Assembly (NCBI GenBank): GCA_020846745.1
Contig: JADLDI010000064.1
Location: 34,358 to 98,357, forward strand
Reading direction: 5' to 3'
Source: Bryobacterales bacterium
Lineage (GTDB): Bacteria; Acidobacteriota; Terriglobia; Bryobacterales; Bryobacteraceae
DNA: 64,000 bases
The notes under the pieces: generated by a model
Database searches by the model: none
Told to the model about the DNA's origin: nothing
The model's input: only the letters and a program-made list of their open reading frames with translations
Position numbers and translations under genes: made by a program
Shown here: positions 1-7,874 of the stretch, one piece after another
Layout of the letters: every line of letters begins with the position of its first letter
How positions within the stretch are numbered: the stretch's first letter is position 1

Positions 1-284
1 GAAAGAACTACTCCATTGAACGTCCGGCGCCGGAATCCCGAATGCTCGATGGTGACGTTATACCGTCCCGCCGGAACGAAATCCAGCCGGTAGGCGCCGT
101 GTTCGTCGGTCTGCGCCGCGCGTTCGACGTTGGTGTCGATATTCCGAGCCGTAACGCTTGCAGCGGCCACCACGGCCCCGGATGCGTCGGTTACGTCGCC
201 TAATAGAGTCGCCGTGATGCGTTGACCATAGAAGGTGTTTGCTCCGGCAAGAAGAATAAGTACACAACGAAGCGGTTTGTTCAC
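1..284 (-). CDS. TonB-dependent receptor with carboxypeptidase-regulatory N-domain (partial)
   Basis: This is the N-terminus of an outer-membrane TonB-dependent transporter; the remainder lies beyond the left edge. Read from a GTG at 284, it gives a signal peptide (MNKPLRCVLILLAGANTFYG) and then a carboxypeptidase-regulatory-like domain with the usual pattern of a GDV-TDASGAVV strand, an A-R-N-I-D-T-N turn, and Y-R-L-D-F-V-P-A-G-R-Y-N-V. The frame has no stop to the window edge. An AAGGGG ribosome-binding site lies 9 nt before the GTG, and a sigma70-like promoter lies upstream. The ORF track shows only a shadow frame here (58..267). Acidobacteria carry many such receptors; the substrate cannot be told. 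Confidence 0.8.
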   Translation of the reverse strand, partial: MNKPLRCVLILLAGANTFYGQRITATLLGDVTDASGAVVAAASVTARNIDTNVERAAQTDEHGAYRLDFVPAGRYNVTIEHSGFRRRTFNGVVL

Positions 285-319
285 GGAATTGAACCCCTTT
301 TGCGCTGATGTAGCTCTAG

Positions 320-348
320 AGTATGTTTCTTCTGACACACCTTGTCAA
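320..348 (-). promoter_or_regulatory. sigma70-type promoter for the TonB receptor
   Basis: On the minus strand TTGACA (343-348) is followed after exactly 17 nt by CATACT (320-325, 4/6 to TATAAT). It stands in the 101-nt gap between the stop of the VCBS gene and the GTG at 284, so the receptor is likely transcribed separately. The predicted leader is about 30 nt and includes the AAGGGG site. Confidence 0.65.
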
Positions 349-385
349 GAGGCGGGGGCCGGGCCGGCTCGGAAATTTGATCTTC

Positions 386-3178
386 TTACCGTAACTTTAA
401 TTCCGCACCTGTCAAACTCGGCCATGCGGCGCCATCAGCAGACTCTAGCGTTACCCGGTATTGCAGCCACTGCAGGCTTCCGGCCGGCGCCTTCGACCAT
501 TTGGCTTCCTGCAATTGCTCGGAACTGGCGGCTTGCCGGGTTTCGATAACCAGCCGGCTACCACTCGGTTCAACGTGCGAGGTGACAACGTCAATGACGC
601 TCTGGCCTGGCCTTAACTGAATAGGCGCGGAGACATAGTGCTCCTCGATCGCACGCGTCATCTGATTGCCCGCCGGGACCATCTGCGAAAAGTGCGGACC
701 GAACGCCGGCAACTCCGTATGACGATCGAATGAGAACCCCTGCGGTCCGTTCCAGTAGATATAAGTCGGAATCGAATGTTCGCCGTCCTTCAAATGGTTG
801 TGAACGACCAGATCGGTATAGCCGTCTTTGTTCAAATCGAGCGCCTGAATGCCGGCGGACGATTCGGCCGGTAGCTTCAACCGGTTTGCATCCGAGAAAC
901 GCCCGCCTCCCTGCCCCCAATACAGAAACATCGGAATATGGCGAGTCGAATCGGACATGTAGTTAGTGCACGCGAGGTCGACTTTCGCATCGCGATTAAA
1001 GTCCGCAATTGCGCACTCGATCGACCCGAATCCTTCCACCTCCGCCACCGGATTCGCCTCCGGTACGCCTTCGCGCGTCCCAAGATACACCCGGGTCTGG
1101 TTGTTATATGACTTACGGCCCGCATCAAACATCCCAGGGATAACAAAATCCAGAATCCCGTCTCCATTCAGGTCCGCGACGCTCAAGCCGCCGCCGCCAA
1201 TCTCCCGCAACCAGGTGCGTTCAGTCGAGTATCCGTCCTTCGAACCCCAGAAGATCTCGAGCGCGCCAAAGTAGTGGTCGGAAAACGACAGGTCCAGGTT
1301 GCCGTCGCGATTGAAATCGGCTATCACAAGTGTCAGAGCGCTTCGTTTGGCCCGCAAAGGCAGTCGACTCGCCCGCTGTTCGGAAAAGCCCCGCTCTGAG
1401 CCCCAAAGGATCGTCCCAAAAGGTTTTTTGTCCACCAGACTCGAAAAGACCAGATCCAGGTATCCATCGCGATTCAAATCGGCGGTGCCGCTGGCAAAGC
1501 TCGTCCCGACATTGAGTAACTGCCGGCGGTCTGGCCTGTATCCGTCCTTTGCGCCCCAATATAAATATGAGTTAGGAATATAAGCATTGCAGAAAACAAT
1601 ATCTGCAAACCCGTCGTCGTTGAAGTCCGCGACAGTCGTGTCGTACGCCCCGCGCGTGGGTAGGCGGGTCACCGACGCCGGCGAGTAGTAGTGGTGCGGG
1701 TTGCCCCAGAATATCGCGCTATCGAGCTTGCCCGAATATCGCCCGCTGTATTGGTTGATCAAGACTACTTCTGGCTTACCATCGCCGTTTAAATCGCCCG
1801 TGCTCACGCTGGCCGCGCCAAAACTTTGTAAGTCAGCTCGCAGATAAGGAGCGAATCCCGTAGCGCTGCCCCAGTACACATAGGACGGCACATCGTGCGT
1901 CGCCTCATCGTTTGAGTTTGCAAACACCAGGTCCGGGTGGCCGTCTCCGTTCAAATCGGCACTGGACACACCGTTCGCCGCTAGGGTCGGCAGCACGGTT
2001 CGCCGTTCACCCGAATAGCCGGAAGCCGTTCCCCAGTACACCAGCGACGTTGGTCCCGCCGAGTTCGCCACGGCGATATCCAAAGCGCCGTCCTTATTGA
2101 AATCGGTTAGCGAAACGTCGCGCGGTTGGCTGGCAGGCAGCGACGGCATGCGTTGCCGGTCCAGTCCTTTCGCACTGCCGTATATCAGGACTACCCTCGA
2201 CCGGCTGCCTGACCGTGTGTCCTCGAGCCCGAGCGACTGCGCGCCGCCTGACGTGGCAATTACGATATCGGTGCGGCCATCGCGATCCAGGTCCGCGCTA
2301 CGCAAAGCCGTTGGATCAGCCAGCGGTATCGTCTCCGTGCGCGCAGCCGAATATCCGTCGCTCGCGCCCCAAAACACCTGCACTCCCTTGTTCTGCCTGA
2401 CTGCGTTCAGGAATGCGATGTCCAGGCGTTTGTCGCCGTTAAAATCGCCGATCGTCACATCCGACGCGCCGTTCGTCGGCAATCGGCCCGGATGTGCCGC
2501 GTCAAACCCCTTTGCCGAACCCCAGTAGATGAACGAATCCATGCCAAGGTCCCTGGATATATTCTCCAAACCGGCCTCGGCCCCCTGATTCGCGAACACC
2601 AGTTCCGGATACCCGTCGTTGTTCAGGTCCGCCGCCGCCACGCCGGCCGCCCAGTTCGTCGGCAACTCGGTCCGCTGGTTAGCCGCATATCCCTTTTGGC
2701 TGCCCCAGTACACATACGCGCTCCTGAGGCCGGGATAGTTGTGAATGTAGTTACAAAACACCAACTCCGGAAAGCCGTCCCTATTCAGGTCCGCGATCAG
2801 CGACCGGCCTCCGCCGAATGCCGGCAGACGTGTCAGTCCGGGCGAACCTCTATCTAACAGACCGAATAGCGTTTGCGCCAGCGGCCGCTCGCGCCACCAG
2901 TCCGGCAGCAGCGAGGTGAAGCCCTTCGGTGAATTCCAGTAAACAAACGCATCCACCGTTTCGAAGTTATCGTGATCGTTGGAAATCAGTATGTCGTTGA
3001 AGCCGTCGTTATTCAGGTCCCACCGGTTGATCACTTGCAACCGCCCCTGGCGCGATACATATAAGTTCGCGCCGGAGTTACTGAATGTCCCTTTACTCAG
3101 GTCCGCCCACCCCGTGTGGCGGATCGTTTGGGCGCTAAGGCTTATAGCGATAAACAGGCCGGTCCAACGATAATTCAT
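386..3178 (-). CDS. VCBS/FG-GAP repeat secreted protein
   Basis: A 930-residue extracellular protein made of many FG-GAP/VCBS repeats, the calcium-binding blades of integrin-like beta-propellers. The repeats are plain: D-L-N-x-D-G-x-x-D-I/L-V (for example DLNNDGFNDI, DLNRDGFPEL, DFNGDKRLDI, DLNGDGHPDL) alternate with V-Y-W-G-S/N-x-x-G-Y/F about every 50-60 residues along the whole length, with D-x-N-x-D-G calcium loops. The first 17 or so residues form a signal peptide. A C-terminal segment of roughly 90 residues lacks repeats and is probably a beta-sandwich. The start follows the aldo/keto reductase stop by only 7 nt, so it is probably co-transcribed with that gene. The ligand or substrate is unknown. 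Confidence 0.9.
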   Translation of the reverse strand: MNYRWTGLFIAISLSAQTIRHTGWADLSKGTFSNSGANLYVSRQGRLQVINRWDLNNDGFNDILISNDHDNFETVDAFVYWNSPKGFTSLLPDWWRERPLAQTLFGLLDRGSPGLTRLPAFGGGRSLIADLNRDGFPELVFCNYIHNYPGLRSAYVYWGSQKGYAANQRTELPTNWAAGVAAADLNNDGYPELVFANQGAEAGLENISRDLGMDSFIYWGSAKGFDAAHPGRLPTNGASDVTIGDFNGDKRLDIAFLNAVRQNKGVQVFWGASDGYSAARTETIPLADPTALRSADLDRDGRTDIVIATSGGAQSLGLEDTRSGSRSRVVLIYGSAKGLDRQRMPSLPASQPRDVSLTDFNKDGALDIAVANSAGPTSLVYWGTASGYSGERRTVLPTLAANGVSSADLNGDGHPDLVFANSNDEATHDVPSYVYWGSATGFAPYLRADLQSFGAASVSTGDLNGDGKPEVVLINQYSGRYSGKLDSAIFWGNPHHYYSPASVTRLPTRGAYDTTVADFNDDGFADIVFCNAYIPNSYLYWGAKDGYRPDRRQLLNVGTSFASGTADLNRDGYLDLVFSSLVDKKPFGTILWGSERGFSEQRASRLPLRAKRSALTLVIADFNRDGNLDLSFSDHYFGALEIFWGSKDGYSTERTWLREIGGGGLSVADLNGDGILDFVIPGMFDAGRKSYNNQTRVYLGTREGVPEANPVAEVEGFGSIECAIADFNRDAKVDLACTNYMSDSTRHIPMFLYWGQGGGRFSDANRLKLPAESSAGIQALDLNKDGYTDLVVHNHLKDGEHSIPTYIYWNGPQGFSFDRHTELPAFGPHFSQMVPAGNQMTRAIEEHYVSAPIQLRPGQSVIDVVTSHVEPSGSRLVIETRQAASSEQLQEAKWSKAPAGSLQWLQYRVTLESADGAAWPSLTGAELKLR

Positions 3179-3185
3179 AGAGTGA

Positions 3186-4169
3186 TCACCAACTGCGCAT
3201 CTCTGTAACCAGTTCTTCCGGTACGGGTTGATTCAGCGCCTGTATGGCGTTGTCCAGATGCCCGCAGTGGCGAGCGCCCACTAGCACTACATCTATTGCG
3301 GGGTTCTGAAACACGAAGCTCATCGCCAGTTGAACCACCGAAACTCCGGTGCGTTCCGACATCGCCCGCAGGTCTTCCACCACGCGGAAGTTCCGCCCAG
3401 AGAAGTACACATCGGCGTGCCCCGGGATTACATCGAACCGTGTGCCCTTCGGAAATGCGTTCCGGTCGCCCGTGTACTTACCAGTTAGAAAGCCCGCGCC
3501 CAGTGGACTATAGGTTATTACGCCAATCGCTTCCCGTTGTGTCAGCGGCAGAACATCAGCTTCGATATCGCGAATCGCGAGATTGTAGTTCGACTCGATC
3601 ACTTCGAACCTTGCCAAGCCCTTCTCACGGCTGGTGGCGAGCGACGCCTCCAACTGGGCGCTGCTGTAGTTACTGCAACCCGCAAACCGTGCCTGCCCCG
3701 ATTTCACAACAGCGTCCATCGCCTCCGCCGCTTCAACTGTTCCGGCCGTATTTGCGTCGTATTGGTGATACAGATATAGGTCTATGCGATCGGTCTGGAG
3801 CCGCTCCAAGCTGGCGGTGATCGCTTCCCGCACGTGCTCGACTGTGAAGTTCGTCGTTACCTTCGTGAGCAAAGTGATCTCGTCGCGAGCCCCCCTGCTC
3901 CGCAGCCACCGACCGATTATCTTTTCCGATGAATGTAACTCGCCTGACACTTCCCGCTCATCGTCCATGCCGAGATAGTTCTTGCGATAGTGCCTCGCCT
4001 GCCCCCCTCCATAGGCCTCCGCCGTATCGAATAGAGTAATTCCCTGCTCTACCGCGTGGTCCATGATTCGGAACGATTCTTCCTCGCTGATCTCGCGTCC
4101 AAACGTCGCGCAGCCCAAACCGATCCGGCCGCAACGAATACCCGTCCCGCCAAGAGTTACTATTCGCAT
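3186..4169 (-). CDS. aldo/keto reductase
   Basis: A cytoplasmic NADPH-dependent oxidoreductase of the aldo/keto reductase superfamily (327 residues, the usual size). The catalytic tetrad is visible: Asp48 in FDTAEAYG, Tyr53, Lys103 in LLTK and His135 in YLYHQYD. The C-terminal S-P-L-G-A-G-F-L-T-G-K-Y segment is typical of the 2Fe-2S-free AKR class that acts on sugars or quinone-like carbonyls. Its ATG shares one base with the TAA of the phytanoyl-CoA dioxygenase gene (TAATG), so translation is coupled. The neighbours suggest catabolism of a small oxygenated compound. The substrate is not shown by the sequence. Confidence 0.9.
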   Translation of the reverse strand: MRIVTLGGTGIRCGRIGLGCATFGREISEEESFRIMDHAVEQGITLFDTAEAYGGGQARHYRKNYLGMDDEREVSGELHSSEKIIGRWLRSRGARDEITLLTKVTTNFTVEHVREAITASLERLQTDRIDLYLYHQYDANTAGTVEAAEAMDAVVKSGQARFAGCSNYSSAQLEASLATSREKGLARFEVIESNYNLAIRDIEADVLPLTQREAIGVITYSPLGAGFLTGKYTGDRNAFPKGTRFDVIPGHADVYFSGRNFRVVEDLRAMSERTGVSVVQLAMSFVFQNPAIDVVLVGARHCGHLDNAIQALNQPVPEELVTEMRSW

Positions 4170-4960
4170 TAGTTCACCACCGAATAGCGCAATAGCGGCT
4201 TTAAATTGTCCGGGAGTTTCTCAAACGCTTCTCTCGAAAGCGGCGGCACAATGGAATCTTTCCCATCGTTCGCCGCCACGATGTCCTCGTGGTCCGCCGT
4301 TCCCGGACGCAGCGTGTCAAGGTTCAGCCACCACGGCGCAAACCGCACCAGCACCGCCACACGGTCCGTCCCTGATACGTTCGGAGCCACGGCATGCCAC
4401 AACCGCGCGTCAAACACCGCGATAGTTCCCGCCTTTCCGGTTAGTCGCGCTTCTCCGGGATAAGGCTCGGCCGGATCATACTCGCCCCCCGGCAGCGGAT
4501 GGCACGGCTTCTTATGGCTGCCGGGCACGACAACGGTCCCGCCATTCTCAACCGTAAAGTCTGTCAGCATCCACATCGTCACGATATGCAGCACAGCGTC
4601 CGGGTATGGCGGCGGTATGTGCGCCGCGGATTTCTGGTTGTACGGCCAATCCGAATGGATCAGGCCGCGCGGAATGCCCGCGCCGTTCACAATCCCGCTC
4701 ACCATCGAGATCCTATAGTGCGGTCCGAAGAACGATTCGACCAGCGCCTTCAGTGGATCAGCGGTTATGTATGGGGCAAAGTCCTGGTTGAAGCGCAGAA
4801 ATCCAGGCACGTATCCGGTGGGGCGCTCCAACTGATTGTGAGCCCAAACGTCGCGTTCGACGGCGGCGCAGATGCGCTGCACCTCGTCCGTCCTGATGAA
4901 ATCTCTGATGTAACAGTATCCATCGGTTAAGAATTGCCGGCGCAGGTCTTCCAAACTCAT
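4169..4960 (-). CDS. phytanoyl-CoA dioxygenase (PhyH) family protein
   Basis: A non-haem Fe(II)/2-oxoglutarate-dependent oxygenase of the PhyH family (263 residues). The iron-binding facial triad is readable as His102-x-Asp104 in IHSDWPYNQ and His189 in ARLWHAVAPN; an Arg near residue 200-206 is placed to bind 2-oxoglutarate. Residues V-V-V-P-G-S-H-K form the usual strand before the distal His. It is the first gene of a coupled run into the aldo/keto reductase (TAATG) and then the VCBS protein. Its ATG overlaps the region just upstream of the divergent amidohydrolase. Bacterial PhyH proteins hydroxylate many substrates, so the name does not imply fatty-acid alpha-oxidation. Confidence 0.88.
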   Translation of the reverse strand: MSLEDLRRQFLTDGYCYIRDFIRTDEVQRICAAVERDVWAHNQLERPTGYVPGFLRFNQDFAPYITADPLKALVESFFGPHYRISMVSGIVNGAGIPRGLIHSDWPYNQKSAAHIPPPYPDAVLHIVTMWMLTDFTVENGGTVVVPGSHKKPCHPLPGGEYDPAEPYPGEARLTGKAGTIAVFDARLWHAVAPNVSGTDRVAVLVRFAPWWLNLDTLRPGTADHEDIVAANDGKDSIVPPLSREAFEKLPDNLKPLLRYSVVN

Positions 4961-4994
4961 GATCAGGTCTTATCCTAATATCAAAAGCACCGCC

Positions 4995-5786
4995 ATGAAA
5001 ACTTTAATCGACGTTCACTCGCACCTTGGACAGTCAACCAACGCCGCTATGAGCGCCAACGGCGAGCGCCTCTGCGAGTTGGCCCGTGAAGCCGGCATCA
5101 CGCACAGCGTGGCCTTTTCGATCGAAGCCTGCTATGGCGGACTGGACGCAGGTAATCGCCTCGCCGTCGAGGAAGCCGCCTCGCAACAGGTGCTCAGCAT
5201 TATGGTGGTGGCCCATCCGAATCACCTGGAAAGCTCGCGGCGATGGGTGGAACAGGCACGCGCCAACTCTAAGATCGTCGGCATCAAACTGCACCCCGTG
5301 CTCGGTAACTACGACATCCTGTCCGGCACCGTTTACCGCCTCTTCGAAGAGGTGGTCGTTCCATCCGGACTTCCCGTGCTCAGCCACGTCGGTAACGAAT
5401 CGCCGAATGTGACCATCGACAAGTACCTGCGCCTCGCAGCGGCGTTTCCGCAGGTACGCTTCATCGCCGCGCACCTGGGCGTCGGACTGTTGGGACTGGC
5501 TGACGCCGCCGTCGATGCTTGGAAAGCCAACCCACAAGAAAACGTCTGGTTCGACATGGGCACCTTGCGGGCGTTCTATACGGGCGCGGTTGAGAACCTG
5601 CTACACGTCGTCGGTCCGGACCGTGTCTGCTTCGGTACCGACTCGCCCCTGTATCTCCCCGCGCCCTTTACACGAGTACTCGAGTTACTCCCGATCTCAG
5701 AGGAAGTGCGCGAAAAGATAGCTTGGCGAAACGCGCTCCAAGTTATTCCCTTGTTGAAAAGACGCCCTGGGGTTCCCGCGGAATAA
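4995..5786 (+). CDS. amidohydrolase family (TIM-barrel) metal-dependent hydrolase
   Basis: A 263-residue amidohydrolase-2-type TIM-barrel enzyme (PF04909-like), probably a hydrolase or decarboxylase. Metal ligands appear as His8-x-His10 in IDVHSH, a GIKLHP strand, a histidine in LSHVGN, a histidine in FIAAHLG and the terminal aspartate in CFGTDSP, in the family order. I chose ATG 4995 because homologues begin with the MKxxIDVHxH strand. The track start at 4959 would overlap the ATG of the divergent PhyH gene. Only 34 nt separate the two starts, so the promoter lies inside phyH coding sequence or the transcript has almost no leader. Its stop codon directly abuts the convergent VWFA gene's stop. 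Confidence 0.88.
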   Translation: MKTLIDVHSHLGQSTNAAMSANGERLCELAREAGITHSVAFSIEACYGGLDAGNRLAVEEAASQQVLSIMVVAHPNHLESSRRWVEQARANSKIVGIKLHPVLGNYDILSGTVYRLFEEVVVPSGLPVLSHVGNESPNVTIDKYLRLAAAFPQVRFIAAHLGVGLLGLADAAVDAWKANPQENVWFDMGTLRAFYTGAVENLLHVVGPDRVCFGTDSPLYLPAPFTRVLELLPISEEVREKIAWRNALQVIPLLKRRPGVPAE

Positions 5787-7874
5787 CTACGGCAGAACCA
5801 CCATCGGCGATCGCCACACCGCGAACTTCTTCTCCTCCGGGTTCAGCACGTTCACCTGGCACGTGTACCGTCCAGGCTGCAGCGATGCCAGCGGTACGCG
5901 GAAACTCACCGGAACGGCCTTCGACTTAGGATTAAGTCCGCTATCCACCTTCAACGGCGTCGTCTCGAACGCCTTCACCTTGCCACGGAAAAAGCTGACA
6001 TTCGCCACCATCACCTGAGTCGTTTGCGCCGCGGGCTGATACGCTTCCAGGTACACCAACATCTCCTGGTCTTTGCGGAATACGCGCGTCACGCTCGGCA
6101 CCAGCTTCTCGCCCGCCTGTACAAGCGGATTCGCTTCAAACAGTTTCTTGTTTCTCTCCGCGGTCGCGACCGTCTCACTCAGCTTCTCACGCTGGTTTGA
6201 CAGCACTACTGTACTAATCGGTAACCGCCGCTGCTCCGTCGTCAGGTCCGGCACCGTGAACTTCGTTTCGAACGTGCCCATCTTGCCGGACTCGTTCTCG
6301 CGCGCCAGAAACTTCAGCGTGTACGCTCCAGGTTGCAGAACGAATCCGGTGTCGTACTGAAGGTTCCGGCTCGCCAACTGGCCCATCCGTTCGCCCTTCA
6401 GCTTTACCGTCACCTCATCGCGCACCGACCCTTGCACCGTGCCCTTCGCATCCCGAACCTCACCAAGAAAGTCCAACCGGGCGCTCTCCGCTCCCCCGCG
6501 CCGTGCAAGTTCGATATCAGAGCCAGGTATCTTCACCGCGATCGGAACAAAGTAGCGGTCGCGCCCCTGCCGGAACCAATTCACCTCCAGCGCCAGCGAT
6601 AAATCGGTCACCGGATCGCCCAGCATCAGCGCTTCCTGCAATTGCCGCTCACGATCGGAATCCGTAAACTGCTTAAACTCCTTCGACGCAAAATAGCCGG
6701 ACCGGTAATCAAGCGACGCCGTAAGGCCCTTGGCGATCTGCACCTTCACACGCCTATACTTGCCGTCGGCCGCCGCATTGGTGCTGTAATAACCCAGAAT
6801 GTAGTAACTCGAAACGTCCTTTTGCGCCTGCACAATGCCGGCGGATAAGTCGTTCTGATCGAGCATCGCCTTTCCGCCCGTATCCGCCGCCAGCGTGTAC
6901 AGGCTGTCCTGCTGCTGTTGGAAGTTATTGCGAGCCTGCCGCTGCGAATCGCCGGAATACATGCCGCGTCCGCCCGGCGAGCCCTGTGTCGCATCGCCCA
7001 TCGGCGCGGAAGCCACCAGCCCGCGCGCATCTACCGGATAAAACGCCACATTCGACCGTATCGCGGCGTTCACCGTACCTCGGAGTTGCGCCTGGTTATC
7101 GATGCCCGTCCGGCTCATGCCGCTCGCAAAATACACCAGCGCCTTCTTTTCCGGCAAACTGCTCAACATCTTCACCGCGGATTCGAGCGCCGCTAGTTTC
7201 CGGTCCGTGTTAAACATGTTGAACTCGGAATCATCCGCCGAGAAGGCAGTCCCCGTATCTGCTTCGCTCTCGTCCCCAGTCGAACCGTTCCCCATGCCCG
7301 TTTCACCAATCGGAATCGACCGGATTACATCCACCAGACGGTCGCGGTCGGACGTAAAATCCTGTAGCACCTTCAAGTCGGTTACATAAGTCATTACCGC
7401 CACATGGTCCGATGTCGACATCTGCGTGTTAAGATATTTCAACGCCGATTGCTGCGTTCGGTACTGGTCCGCCACCGGCATACCCGAAAAGTCGAAATAC
7501 AGCACCAGCAGCCTTCGGTTCTTATACTTGATCTCTTCTTTCGCCGACGGTGCGATGCGGTTATCTTTTGCCACTGTCGCCGGTGTAGCCTGTTTCGCCT
7601 TCGGATCCGGCCGTTCCTTCAAACCACGCGCCGGCAACGGTTCCTCCTGTAACTGCTGATACTCAAACACTCGTATCTGCTGCGGCTTGCCATCTTCGGT
7701 AACAACAAAGTCCGTTGCCTTCAAACCTTCAATCGACTTACCGCTCTTATCCTTAGCCGCAACGTTGATCACCACCAAAGTGGAAGTCGCTTCGAACCTA
7801 AACTCGCGCTGCCGCGGATCTTGTGCCGGCGCCGCCAGCGCGAAGGCCACAAAAGAAGCAATTACGGGTCGCAT
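5787..7874 (-). CDS. VWFA-related acidobacterial protein (TIGR03436-like)
   Basis: A 695-residue exported protein with a signal peptide (residues 1-17, cleaved after APAQ), a variable strand-rich segment with V-V-N-V-A-A-K-D-K-S-G-K, then a von Willebrand factor A domain at about residues 110-370, and a C-terminal beta-rich half that may form Ig-like modules. The MIDAS start is DFSGM rather than D-x-S-G-S, so metal binding may be weakened; this variant is familiar in acidobacterial paralogues. It is coupled to the upstream TonB receptor by TAATG. The role is probably extracellular or envelope adhesion, but no partner is known. Convergent with the amidohydrolase, stop against stop. Confidence 0.85.
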   Translation of the reverse strand: MRPVIASFVAFALAAPAQDPRQREFRFEATSTLVVINVAAKDKSGKSIEGLKATDFVVTEDGKPQQIRVFEYQQLQEEPLPARGLKERPDPKAKQATPATVAKDNRIAPSAKEEIKYKNRRLLVLYFDFSGMPVADQYRTQQSALKYLNTQMSTSDHVAVMTYVTDLKVLQDFTSDRDRLVDVIRSIPIGETGMGNGSTGDESEADTGTAFSADDSEFNMFNTDRKLAALESAVKMLSSLPEKKALVYFASGMSRTGIDNQAQLRGTVNAAIRSNVAFYPVDARGLVASAPMGDATQGSPGGRGMYSGDSQRQARNNFQQQQDSLYTLAADTGGKAMLDQNDLSAGIVQAQKDVSSYYILGYYSTNAAADGKYRRVKVQIAKGLTASLDYRSGYFASKEFKQFTDSDRERQLQEALMLGDPVTDLSLALEVNWFRQGRDRYFVPIAVKIPGSDIELARRGGAESARLDFLGEVRDAKGTVQGSVRDEVTVKLKGERMGQLASRNLQYDTGFVLQPGAYTLKFLARENESGKMGTFETKFTVPDLTTEQRRLPISTVVLSNQREKLSETVATAERNKKLFEANPLVQAGEKLVPSVTRVFRKDQEMLVYLEAYQPAAQTTQVMVANVSFFRGKVKAFETTPLKVDSGLNPKSKAVPVSFRVPLASLQPGRYTCQVNVLNPEEKKFAVWRSPMVVLP

